A DNA stretch of 64,000 bases from Adhaeribacter arboris (GTDB lineage: Bacteria; Bacteroidota; Bacteroidia; Cytophagales; Hymenobacteraceae), in assembly GCF_003023845.1 (NCBI RefSeq), contig NZ_PYFT01000001.1:6882001-6946000 (forward strand), given 5' to 3'. The notes below the pieces were generated by a model. That model saw only the letters and a list, made by a program, of their open reading frames with translations, did not search any database and was not told where the DNA came from. A program made the position numbers and the translations under genes. The number at the start of each line of letters is the position of its first letter. Within the stretch, counting starts at the first letter, position 1. Shown here in pieces: positions 54,630-62,994 of the stretch.

Positions 54630-55658
54630 CTAAAATAAGGACACTACTTTATTTGTCCGGGCCGATTCGTACGCCGCGTGTACCAACCGCACCGTTTGAA
54701 AATTATCGTCGCCGGTAGTTTCAGCGGGTGCATTGCCGAGTAAATCTTCCAAAATATTGCGGTTACAATCCACAATGGAAGAATGGACCACCGCGTACGC
54801 GGGATCTACCCAGGAGTACATTTGAGGCTCAGCCGCAGTGCTGTTAGTTCCTTGGCGGGTAGTGATTTTAATCTGGAAATCGTGGGTTAGAATTAGCGAG
54901 CCATGTTCGCCTTCTACCTGAACCAGCGTTTGCGGAAAAGCTTCTTTTTCCAGCAGAGAAGCGTACGACATTTCGGCGAAGCAGGAAATTCCGTTTTGCA
55001 TGCGCAGCAACACATGGGCTACATCTTCGCCTTTAATTTGGGAATTTACCCGGTTGGTTTGGCAATACAACGACGCTACTTCGCCGAAAAGAAATCGACA
55101 GATATCCAGAATATGGGAGCCAATATCCGTTAAAATAAATTCTTCCAGTTCCGCCAAAAAAGGCTGATTCTGAAACACCGGGAAAGCCGAAACAAAAGTA
55201 ACCCGCGCCCGAAACAATTTACCTAATAAGCCAGAATCTAAGATTTCTTTTACCTTCCGGATGGGCGCTTGCCACCGGAAGTTTTCGTGGATGTACAACT
55301 TTACGCCGGCATTCTTACAAACCGTTACCATGCGGCGGGCCGTTTCGAGAGTCGGCGCCATGGGTTTTTGACAAATGACCGCTAAACCCTGCGCGGCGCC
55401 TTTTTCGGTAAATAGTGCGTGGGTGTCTACGTCGGTGATAATATCCATAAAATCCAGTTCCGCCGCGTGTTGCTGCAGGAGTTCGTCCGGGTCATCGTAT
55501 ACGTGCGGCACGTTAAAGGTGCGGGCCACTTCTTCGGCCCGGCTCTGGGTGCGGTTATATAAGGCGATAGGTTCAACTCCCGGGAGTTCCTGCCAACCCG
55601 AGAGCTGATAATACGACCAGAAACCCGTACCAAAAACGGCGAACTTTAATTTTTTCAT
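54630..55658 (-). CDS. Gfo/Idh/MocA family oxidoreductase
   Basis: A 342-residue NAD(P)-dependent sugar oxidoreductase. The ATG at 55658 is used because MKKLKFAVFGTGFWSYYQLS matches the family start. The Rossmann motif is FGTGFWSYY, followed by YNRTQSRAEEVA, and the ICQKPMAPTLETA segment contains the catalytic Lys of EKP-type motifs (here QKP, so the Glu is changed to Gln). The C-terminal half is the alpha/beta substrate domain (FILTDIGSHILDICRFLFGE with the conserved GxHxxD). It probably oxidises a sugar or inositol-like compound. It is divergent from the GntR regulator and upstream of the ABC genes. Confidence 0.9.
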   Translation of the reverse strand: MKKLKFAVFGTGFWSYYQLSGWQELPGVEPIALYNRTQSRAEEVARTFNVPHVYDDPDELLQQHAAELDFMDIITDVDTHALFTEKGAAQGLAVICQKPMAPTLETARRMVTVCKNAGVKLYIHENFRWQAPIRKVKEILDSGLLGKLFRARVTFVSAFPVFQNQPFLAELEEFILTDIGSHILDICRFLFGEVASLYCQTNRVNSQIKGEDVAHVLLRMQNGISCFAEMSYASLLEKEAFPQTLVQVEGEHGSLILTHDFQIKITTRQGTNSTAAEPQMYSWVDPAYAVVHSSIVDCNRNILEDLLGNAPAETTGDDNFQTVRLVHAAYESARTNKVVSLF

Positions 55659-55704
55659 TCTCTTACTTGCATCTATCAAAAAAGTAGTACCTTCGTCTTA
55701 ACTC

Positions 55705-55735
55705 TACTGTACTGTACTGTTTGTTTAAAAACAAA
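55705..55735. promoter_or_regulatory. Repeats and palindrome in the Gfo/Idh-GntR divergent promoter region
   Basis: Three tandem TACTG units (55705-55719) are followed by the perfect palindrome TTTGTTTAAAAACAAA (55720-55735). Both lie midway between the divergent starts. A GntR-type dimer binding here would control both directions. The same palindrome also supplies TTTG in both orientations for -33 elements. Confidence 0.45.
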
Positions 55736-55811
55736 TATAAAGGTATTTATTTCCCGGCAAAGCATCTGACGAAAGATTTATCCGGAACTCTAACAGAAAT
55801 GGCGATTATAA

Positions 55812-56825
55812 ATGGAAATGCTGATCCCGGTAAATACGCAATCAAACCATCCCAAATACAAACAAATTCTGGAAGGAGTGATTGCCTCCATTGAAAAAGG
55901 AAGGTTAGAACGGGGGCAGCAACTACCGTCTATCAACGAATTAGCGCAGCAGCAGAATATTGCGAAAGTAACCGTAGCTAAGGCGTACGAAGAACTCCGG
56001 CAAAGAGGCATCATAACCGCCAAACAAGGGAAAGGATTTTACGTGGCTTCTACCGAAGTTAAAAATTCCTTAAATGTATTTTTACTTTTTGATACCTTAA
56101 ATGCTTATAAAGAAACTTTGTTTTACGCCTTAAAAGCTACTTTGCCGGAGAATGCCCGATTAAATTTATTTTTTCATCATTACGATCAGAATTTATTTCA
56201 GAGCCTGATTAAGAATAATCTGGGCAATTACCAGTACTACGTGGTGATGCCCCATTTTAATCAAGATATATCTGCCATTGTGCGGCAGATTCCGCTGGAA
56301 AAATTAGTGGTGCTGGATAAAACCGTACCGAAACTCAAAGGGGATTATGCCGCCGTTTACCAGGATTTTGAAAAAGATATTCAATTGGCTTTAACCGTGG
56401 GTATAGACCTCCTCAAGCGGTATACCAAGTTAACTTTAGTGCTTTCCAAAGATCAGTTTCAGTTCGTGCCGGAAGGTATTATTACGGGTTTTAAGAAGTT
56501 TGCCAAAAAGCAAAATATAGCTTGTGCCATAACGGATAAATTTACCCCGGACTTAATAAAAGCCGGTGAATCTTATTTACTATTTGCGGATCGGGATTTG
56601 ATTTCGTTTATTAAATACGTGCACGAAGCTAAATTAAAACTAGGCCGGGAGGTGGGATTAATCTCGTACGACGATACCCCGATGAAAGAAATTTTAGAGG
56701 GCGGCATTACCGTAATTTCCACCGATTTTGAGCAGATGGGCCGCACCACTGGCCAGTTAATCTTGGAAAGAAGAAAAGAACAAATAACTAATAGTACCCG
56801 ATTGATTCAGCGAAAATCTCTTTAG
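55812..56825 (+). CDS. GntR family transcriptional regulator with periplasmic-binding-type effector domain
   Basis: A 337-residue DNA-binding regulator. Residues about 8-80 form a GntR winged helix (YKQILEGVIASIEKGRLERG, then QQLPSINELAQQQNIAKVTV and LRQRGIITAKQGKGFYV). The rest, about 85-330, resembles a LacI/RbsB-like effector-binding domain (VFLLFDTLNAYKETLFYALK, VVMPHFNQDISAIVRQIPLE, VGLISYDDTPMKEILEGGIT). Such hybrids sense a sugar. It stands divergent to the Gfo/Idh-ABC set and directly upstream of the isomerase and dehydrogenase genes, so it probably controls the whole 51.8-58.5 kb locus. Confidence 0.9.
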   Translation: MEMLIPVNTQSNHPKYKQILEGVIASIEKGRLERGQQLPSINELAQQQNIAKVTVAKAYEELRQRGIITAKQGKGFYVASTEVKNSLNVFLLFDTLNAYKETLFYALKATLPENARLNLFFHHYDQNLFQSLIKNNLGNYQYYVVMPHFNQDISAIVRQIPLEKLVVLDKTVPKLKGDYAAVYQDFEKDIQLALTVGIDLLKRYTKLTLVLSKDQFQFVPEGIITGFKKFAKKQNIACAITDKFTPDLIKAGESYLLFADRDLISFIKYVHEAKLKLGREVGLISYDDTPMKEILEGGITVISTDFEQMGRTTGQLILERRKEQITNSTRLIQRKSL

Positions 56826-56880
56826 GAGCTGCATATTAAGTTCATAAAAAGACAATGCCGCCCGAAGATAAAATAGAAAC

Positions 56881-57693
56881 ATGCAATTAGGAATCAGCAC
56901 CTATACGTACGGCTGGGGAGTAGGCGTACCCGGTAACCGACCGGCTAATCCCTTAAACGAACTCGACCTGCTCGCGAAAGCGCGTGAATTCGGGTTGCGA
57001 TTAGTACAATTCGGGGATAACTTACCTTTGCATGAATTGCCGGAACATCGGTTAGCGGGCTTGCAGCAACTAGCAGCGGCTAAGGGTATTACTTTAGAAA
57101 TTGGGGCGCGCGGCCTTACGCCGGAACACTTGCACCGGTATATATTACTGGCTGAAAAACTAAGGGCTAATTTACTTCGGTTTGTCATAGATGCTCCCGG
57201 TTACGAGCCCGACATAAAGGAAATTATTCAAATTATTCAAAACCAGCTCTCTGTTTTAGAAACCAAACAAATAATACTTGGCTTGGAAAATCACGATCGT
57301 TTAAAAGCCCGGGAATTTGCGCATATTCTGGATCAGGTAAACAGCCCCAACGTTGGCATTTGCCTCGATTCGGTTAATTCCATAGGGGCCGGTGAAGGCT
57401 TGGAGCAAATTGTGGAGACGCTCGCGCCTTACACCGTGAACCTGCACGTGAAGGATTTTGGTATTCAGCGTTTACCCCACCTGATGGGATTTCAAATTGA
57501 TGGCCGGCCCGCGGGAAAAGGCAGGTTAAACGTGCCTTGGCTACTAAATAAACTACAACCGTTTGGTCGTTGCCGAACGGCGGTACTGGAACAATGGGTA
57601 GTACCGGAAACGGAACTAACCGAAACCCGGCGCAAAGAAGAAAACTGGGCCGTAGCAAGCGTCCATTATCTGCGGCAGTATTTTGAAACGTAA
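56881..57693 (+). CDS. Cytosolic sugar phosphate isomerase/epimerase family TIM-barrel protein
   Basis: A 270-residue TIM-barrel of the AP-endonuclease-2 type without signal peptide, unlike the two exported relatives in this window. It starts MQLGISTYTYGWGVGVPGNR. Metal-site segments are ILGLENHDR (Glu), GICLDSVNS (Asp), VNLHVKDFGI (His) and VLEQWVVPE (Glu). It should isomerise or epimerise a sugar or sugar acid in the cytosol. It follows the GntR gene by 55 bp and is 17 bp before the dehydrogenase gene, forming an operon. Confidence 0.88.
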   Translation: MQLGISTYTYGWGVGVPGNRPANPLNELDLLAKAREFGLRLVQFGDNLPLHELPEHRLAGLQQLAAAKGITLEIGARGLTPEHLHRYILLAEKLRANLLRFVIDAPGYEPDIKEIIQIIQNQLSVLETKQIILGLENHDRLKAREFAHILDQVNSPNVGICLDSVNSIGAGEGLEQIVETLAPYTVNLHVKDFGIQRLPHLMGFQIDGRPAGKGRLNVPWLLNKLQPFGRCRTAVLEQWVVPETELTETRRKEENWAVASVHYLRQYFET

Positions 57694-57710
57694 ACTAAAT
57701 TCTATACAAA

Positions 57711-58544
57711 ATGGCTAAAATTACGCTCGTAGGGGCTGGCGGTAAAATGGGGTGCCGCCTCACCGATAATTTTAAAAACTGTACTCAGTATTTACTGGAT
57801 TACCTGGAAGTGAGCCCCCAGGGCATTCAAAACCTGCAACAACGCGGTGTAACCGTGAGCGTGCAGGAAGAATCCGTACCGGATGCGGATGTGGTAATTT
57901 TAGCGGTACCCGATGTAGCGATTGGGGCTATATCACGGGAAATTATTCCGCAAATGAAGGCAGGAGCTCTGGTAATGACTTTAGACCCAGCGGCGCCGTT
58001 GGATGGCGTTATTCACCACCGCGCTGATTTAGGTTATGTTATTGCCCATCCTTGTCACCCGAGTGTATTTAATTGGGAGCCTACCGAAGAAGCTTTCCGC
58101 GATTTTTACGGTGGTATTTCCGCGAAGCAATCCATTGTGGTGGCCCTGATGCACGGTACTGAAGAGCATTATAAGTTAGGAGAAAAAGTAGCCCAGGACA
58201 TGTACCAGCCCATCAAAGATACCCACCGTATTACCTTGGAGCAAATGGCTATTCTGGAACCGGCCATGGTCGAGACCCTGGCGCAAACCTGCATGGAAGT
58301 CGTAAAAGAAGGCTACGATCGTATTGTGCAATTAGGCGTACCCGAGGCCGCTGCCCGTGATTTTGTGTTGGGCCACTTGCGCATTCAGATTGCGGTGTTA
58401 TTTAAAGAAGTAAACGGTACCTTCTCCGATGCCGCCTATAAAATCAGCAAGCGCGCCAAACCCATTTTGTTTAAAGAAAACTGGCAGAATATCTTTCAAA
58501 TGGAGGATATCCGCGAACAGGTTAAAGATATTACGACCAAATAA
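57711..58544 (+). CDS. ApnO-like NAD-dependent dehydrogenase (phosphogluconate dehydrogenase C-terminal type)
   Basis: A 277-residue protein. The N-terminal Rossmann fold begins ITLVGAGGKMGCRLTDNF, with VVILAVPDVAIG after. The C-terminal helical part (EEHYKLGEKVAQDMYQPIKD, EPAMVETLAQTCMEVVKEGY, AARDFVLGHLRIQIAVLFKE) resembles the domain seen in D-apionate oxidoisomerase (ApnO) and related proteins. AHPCHPSVFNWEP suggests an active-site His pair. In the described apiose pathway ApnO oxidises and isomerises apionate. Here a sugar-acid step next to a TIM-barrel isomerase and a sugar ABC importer is plausible, but the identity of the sugar is inference. Confidence 0.75.
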   Translation: MAKITLVGAGGKMGCRLTDNFKNCTQYLLDYLEVSPQGIQNLQQRGVTVSVQEESVPDADVVILAVPDVAIGAISREIIPQMKAGALVMTLDPAAPLDGVIHHRADLGYVIAHPCHPSVFNWEPTEEAFRDFYGGISAKQSIVVALMHGTEEHYKLGEKVAQDMYQPIKDTHRITLEQMAILEPAMVETLAQTCMEVVKEGYDRIVQLGVPEAAARDFVLGHLRIQIAVLFKEVNGTFSDAAYKISKRAKPILFKENWQNIFQMEDIREQVKDITTK

Positions 58545-58809
58545 AATTCGAGATAAATTAAATTTAAGCTTCTTAAATCAGGAAAGGAATAAGTATACCA
58601 TTAACCTTGTGGCAGTTGCTTAAAGCTATTAATGATTAGTAAATGCAAGTTAAAAGATTATTATTTCTGTATTTACATTTACCGGTTCTGAAATATTCCT
58701 ACTAAAAGTTTAATAACGTTTCTCTTAATAAAAACGCCTTTTTGTTATAGGCTCTGACGATAGCTCGGTTTTTGGTGAATGCACTTATCTGAAAATTTTA
58801 GTTGCTTGG

Positions 58810-59046
58810 ATGGAAAGAGGGCTTACTGGCCTATGTAAAAAATTATGGGGCGGGTACTGGCAAGTAGTGCTTCGAACAGATAATACCAGAGGCTTTAAAG
58901 TATTGTCGCGCCGATGGGGTATAGAGAGCTGTTTAGCCTGGATTTTATTAGCTAGGCAATTCAAGAAGGATGATGAAAAGAACCGTCGTAACAGCCAAAG
59001 TATGGTTTACCTGGCGATGTTAACCATCATTCTTAAACGCTTCTGA
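58810..59046 (+). pseudogene. IS5-family transposase, C-terminal remnant
   Basis: The 78-codon stretch reads like the end of an IS5-type DDE transposase: WQVVLRTDNTRGFKVLSRRW, then GIESCLAWILLARQFKKD and NSQSMVYLAMLTIILKRF. Compare the family pattern GFxVLPRRWVVERTFAWL ... EAMIYLAMIRLMLRR. The acidic residue after RRW (in GIE) is the last catalytic position. The N-terminal two thirds are missing, although LDG-like codons appear in another frame just before. It cannot encode an active enzyme and marks an old insertion. Confidence 0.75.
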
Positions 59047-59128
59047 AATATTTGAAAACAATTTCTTACTAGTTATCATTCAGCATTTACCATCTGTGGA
59101 CTATTGACCATCGACTATGAACTAACAA

Positions 59129-60790
59129 TTAATTTTCGGCTAAATATTCGTGTACTAGTTTAATGGCCATGGCTCCTTCGCCTACGGCGGAGGCAATGCG
59201 GTTCATGGCCCCAGAACGGACATCGCCAGCGGCAAAAACGCCCGGGTAGCACGATTCCAGCGGAAAAGGTTCGCGATCGAGCTTCCACTTTTTGCGGAAG
59301 TTGTCGTATTTCATTAATTCGCGGCCCGTTTCAATGTAGCCTTTGGTATTGGTCATAAAATCTAGTTTAATACCATCGTTACACGGCTTAGCCCCAATAA
59401 AAATGAACAAAAAGTGAGCTTTCACTTTCCAGCATTCTTTCGTATCTACGTTTTCTAATATTAATTCTTCCAGCCGGTTATCGCCGTGCGCTTCTTTTAC
59501 AACGGTTCGGTTTAATACCTGAATAGTCGGCGTATTGTTGATTTGATCAATTAAATACTGCGACATGGTAGCGGCCAAGCTTTGCCCCCGAATTAAGATA
59601 AATACTTTCGCCGCAAACTTAGACAAGTACATGGCCGCCTGCCCGGCTGAATTACCGCCGCCCACAATGTAAATTTCTTCGTCTCGGGCTGCCACGGCTT
59701 CGGTGGTAGCAGCGCCGTAGTAAATGCCGGCGCCGGTAAAATTATCAATGCCACTAGCGGGTAATTGCATGTATTCTACGCCGGTAGTGAGGACAATGCT
59801 CCGGGTTTTTATTTGGGTGCCATCGGTGAGTACCAAAATTTTGTATTTATCTTTTATCTGAATATCCACTACTTCTAAAGGCGCTAAAAACTCGGCTCCC
59901 AAACGTGTAGCTTGTAAAATGGCCCGCTTGGTAAGTTCCGCCCCGGTAAGACCCGTAGGAAAACCCAAATAATTTTCGATTTTTGAACTGGTACCGGCCT
60001 GACCACCGGGCGCCCGCCGTTCTACCACTAAAGTTTTTAATCCTTCGGAAGCGCCGTACACCGCTGCTGCCAGACCGGCCGGCCCCGCCCCAATAATCAC
60101 CACGTCGTATAAATTAGCGGTAGCGGTAACGTTTAAGCCAATTTTGGCCGCCACACTCAATAAATCGGGGTTGGCTAAATAACTACCGTCTTCAAAAAAT
60201 AAAGCCGGTAAATTTTTAGCGTCGAGCTTACTTAAGTCCAGCAACTCCTGGGCCTTACCGTTAGTTTGAATATCCAGCCATTGGTAAGGAATTAAGTTGC
60301 CGGCCAGAAAATCTTTGATAAGGTGTGATTGCGGGGACCATTGAAAGCCCACCAGCTTAATACCTTGAAAATCAGGTTTAAAATTTATTTGCCAATCATC
60401 CAACTGGTCTTGCAGAATAGGATATAATTTTTCTTCGGGCGGGTCCCAGGGTTTCATTAAATAATAATCGAGCTGTACTTTGTTAATGGCCTGAATGGCG
60501 GCATTGGTATCTGAATAGGCGGTAAGCAGCACGCGCTTGGCTTCGGGATAATAGTCTTTGGCCAGTTCCAGAAAATCTACGCCTTGCATACCCGGCATCC
60601 GTTGGTCCGACAAAAATAAAGCAACTACCTCGCTTTTTAGCTTTAACTCTTTCACAACTGCCAAAGCTTCTTCGCCTGATTCCGCACTTAATATCCGGTA
60701 TTCTTTGCGATACTGCTTACGTAAGTCCCGTTCAATAGCCCGCAAAACCTGCTGATCATCGTCGATTACGAATATAATAGGTTGCTTCAT
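59129..60790 (-). CDS. Response regulator fused to a thioredoxin-reductase-like flavoprotein
   Basis: A 553-residue protein; the ATG at 60790 starts the receiver domain cleanly. Residues 4-125 are a CheY-like receiver (FVIDDDQQVL; phospho-acceptor Asp62 in LFLSDQRMPGM; Lys in YYLMKPWDP). About 140-230 is a thioredoxin/glutaredoxin-like fold with WSPQSH where a CxxC would be. About 235-550 is a thioredoxin-reductase-like FAD/NADPH module (VVIIGAGPAGLAAAVYGASE, GGQAGTSSKIENYLGFP, IYIVGGGNSAGQAAMYL, GVFAAGDVRSG). The redox CxxC of thioredoxin reductase is absent (GIYYGAATTEA), so disulfide reduction is unlikely; it may instead sense or generate a reduced flavin signal. The cNMP-domain kinase gene lies 291 bp upstream and is its probable partner. 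Confidence 0.9.
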   Translation of the reverse strand: MKQPIIFVIDDDQQVLRAIERDLRKQYRKEYRILSAESGEEALAVVKELKLKSEVVALFLSDQRMPGMQGVDFLELAKDYYPEAKRVLLTAYSDTNAAIQAINKVQLDYYLMKPWDPPEEKLYPILQDQLDDWQINFKPDFQGIKLVGFQWSPQSHLIKDFLAGNLIPYQWLDIQTNGKAQELLDLSKLDAKNLPALFFEDGSYLANPDLLSVAAKIGLNVTATANLYDVVIIGAGPAGLAAAVYGASEGLKTLVVERRAPGGQAGTSSKIENYLGFPTGLTGAELTKRAILQATRLGAEFLAPLEVVDIQIKDKYKILVLTDGTQIKTRSIVLTTGVEYMQLPASGIDNFTGAGIYYGAATTEAVAARDEEIYIVGGGNSAGQAAMYLSKFAAKVFILIRGQSLAATMSQYLIDQINNTPTIQVLNRTVVKEAHGDNRLEELILENVDTKECWKVKAHFLFIFIGAKPCNDGIKLDFMTNTKGYIETGRELMKYDNFRKKWKLDREPFPLESCYPGVFAAGDVRSGAMNRIASAVGEGAMAIKLVHEYLAEN

Positions 60791-61081
60791 TTGCTTTTTT
60801 CCTGATTCAAGAAATGGTAGATACTTTAACAATAAATGATTAAGCTTAAAAAGCGCAGTAAAAACTTTATGAGCTTTTAAGGACAAAGATTTTATTACAA
60901 GAAAGCAGTGTAAAACCGTTACTTAACAAAGTAACTGGTCTGATATCCGGAAAGATTCTTTGATTTTCTTTCGGTATATGTATTCGATAAAAATAAAAGC
61001 TAATTGCCTTAAAGCTTTGATAATTTAATAGTAAGGAGCGTAAAAATTAAAATCAATAACTTAAAACACAATACCTCCTTA

Positions 61082-62560
61082 TTACTCAATACTTGCCTGG
61101 CAAAGCGATAAATTAATGGGCAAGCAAACTTTGAACACTGTATTTCCCGGTTCTGATTTTACTTTTATAGAACCTTTATGCTGGTTTACGATAATCCGCT
61201 GCGAAATTTCTAAACCAATACCCGTGCCCTTGCCCACTCCTTTGGTAGTAAAAAACGGTTCGAAAATCCGTTGCTGGATTTCCGGCGGAATACCTACCCC
61301 GTTATCTTGAAGCTCAATAGAAACCATGTTTTCGTCTACCGGGTCTATAAAAGTGCGAATCTTAATGGTACCTTTTTGCGGTACGGCATCAATGGCATTA
61401 TCGAGTAAATTCGTCCAAACCTGGTTTAACTCGCTGCCGAAAGCATGAATTTGCGGGATATTGGTACCGAAATCTTTCACTACCTCAATCTCTTTTACTT
61501 TTAATTTATGGTTGAGGATAATGAGCGTATTGGTAAGTCCTTCGTGCAAGTCAATGTTTTGGTATTGTGCTTCCTGGTCCATGTACGTGTACGCTTTTAT
61601 GGCCTGGAGGAGCGCGCTGATGCGTTCGGTACTTTGCTTTAATTCCTGGGCTAAAAGGCGCATTTCAATATCTTTCGGCATCCAGTTCAGGAAATTAATC
61701 ACGTGCTCGGGCAACAGAAGTTCCGAAAATTCGGCTAGCATAGCGCGGGTATAACCCACCGACACAAAAACGGAGGCAACGTCCCAGGCATTTTCTACTC
61801 CTTGGTCTTCGAGCCAGTCCAGCAATTCCTCTTCGCGATCGTTTTTTTCCAGGGTATTTAATTTTACGCCGTCCAGTTGCATTTTCTCGTAGAGAGGCAT
61901 AAACGGATCGCCGGGTAAATTTTTTTCTTTAAAAACTACGTCTTTCAGCATGTGCGACGAATGCGTATCGAATGCCTCTAGGGTGGTAATTAAATTTTCC
62001 GCGGCCCTTTTCGCTGCTGAGGCGGGATTGTTTAATTCGTGGGCCAAGCCCGCCGACATAGTACCCAAAGAAATTAATTTTTCGCGCTGATTGGTGAGGG
62101 TGTTAATTTCTTTGGTGCGCTCGGCCATGTTCGTTAAAATTCGATTTCGCACAATAGAACAATTCCCCATCATTTCCCAGAACTCGTCTTGGTAAATAAC
62201 GAATAGCTTCACGTCGGTTAGCGCCACGGCATTACCCGGATGCGGCGTACCGGCCAATAAAGGTACTTCGCCGCCCGTCATGCCCGGCGTAAATTTATTA
62301 ATGAGCAAGCGCTGCCCGCGGACAATCCGGTAAATTTGGATGGTACCTTCCAGCACTACTACAAACTGACGCGCCGGATCTCCCTCCTGCCACATAATTT
62401 CACCGCGGCGGTATTCCTTTATTTCGCCTATAATATCGCAGCTTAGCTGCTCGTTGCTCAAGCCCTCAAAAAGTGAAATATTGCGGAGGGTTTCTAAAGG
62501 CAGCGATATCCGGGGATCTTTCTCCCTGACCGACCGGGTTTGTACGGTTTGCTCTTCCAT
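61082..62560 (-). CDS. Cyclic-nucleotide-binding-domain sensor histidine kinase
   Basis: A 492-residue soluble kinase. Residues about 25-145 form a CRP-like cNMP-binding domain (ISLFEGLSNEQL, RRGEIMWQEGDPARQFVVVL, GGEVPLLAGTPHPGNAVAL). The H box is SAGLAHELNNPASAAKRAAE with His174. A helical segment follows, then a HATPase domain: NLLDNAIDAV (N box), LQDNGVGIP, FFTTKGVGKGTGIGLEIS (F and G2). No membrane helix. The phosphate-binding arginine region of the cNMP domain is changed (TGGEVPLLAGTPHP), so the ligand may not be cAMP. It is placed between the 103-residue protein and the response regulator fusion, and the three probably form one signalling unit. Confidence 0.92.
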   Translation of the reverse strand: MEEQTVQTRSVREKDPRISLPLETLRNISLFEGLSNEQLSCDIIGEIKEYRRGEIMWQEGDPARQFVVVLEGTIQIYRIVRGQRLLINKFTPGMTGGEVPLLAGTPHPGNAVALTDVKLFVIYQDEFWEMMGNCSIVRNRILTNMAERTKEINTLTNQREKLISLGTMSAGLAHELNNPASAAKRAAENLITTLEAFDTHSSHMLKDVVFKEKNLPGDPFMPLYEKMQLDGVKLNTLEKNDREEELLDWLEDQGVENAWDVASVFVSVGYTRAMLAEFSELLLPEHVINFLNWMPKDIEMRLLAQELKQSTERISALLQAIKAYTYMDQEAQYQNIDLHEGLTNTLIILNHKLKVKEIEVVKDFGTNIPQIHAFGSELNQVWTNLLDNAIDAVPQKGTIKIRTFIDPVDENMVSIELQDNGVGIPPEIQQRIFEPFFTTKGVGKGTGIGLEISQRIIVNQHKGSIKVKSEPGNTVFKVCLPINLSLCQASIE

Positions 62561-62576
62561 GATAATTCGCTTAATT

Positions 62577-62888
62577 CTAAGAAAAATGTAGTTTAGCCAT
62601 TAAAGCTTCCGAACCAGAGTCGGAATACACACCGTAAGCATTCACCAGTACGCCTTTTGTGCCATTGTTACCTTCAATAGCGTACAGGATAGCACTATCG
62701 GCCGGGTCCGTTGGACCTTCGAAGCGATAGAATTCGGTAACTTCAAAATCCTGGGGAAATAATTTTAAGCTGATCGCGGCGCATTCCAGGCAATCCTGGG
62801 CCACATTAAAGTTGTATTTATAACCCCGGCTTTCTAAATCCTTTAATGCTTCTACTAAGGTATCGTACTGTTTCATAGCCTTTTCCAT
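62577..62888 (-). CDS. Small conserved protein of unknown function linked to the kinase
   Basis: A 103-residue protein; an in-frame ATG four codons downstream (62876) is an equal alternative. It has LVEALKDLESRGYKYNFNVA near the start, a CLEC pair (DCLECAAISLKLFPQDFEV), then EFYRFEGPTDPADSAILYAI and GTKGVLVNAYGVYSDSGSEA. Similar short Bacteroidota proteins are often labelled phosphoribosylpyrophosphate synthetase, although far too short for that enzyme. The spacing of 16 bp to the kinase start makes an operon very likely. Possibly a small sensor or effector of the kinase; unproven. Confidence 0.75.
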   Translation of the reverse strand: MEKAMKQYDTLVEALKDLESRGYKYNFNVAQDCLECAAISLKLFPQDFEVTEFYRFEGPTDPADSAILYAIEGNNGTKGVLVNAYGVYSDSGSEALMAKLHFS

Positions 62889-62994
62889 TATAGCTCAATC
62901 AAGTTAGGAAATATTCTGAAGAAATAAGCTATTTAAGTATAACAGGCAATTAGTCAAGGTGTTTTAAATTAGAAACTAACCGTTTGGTTCTGTC

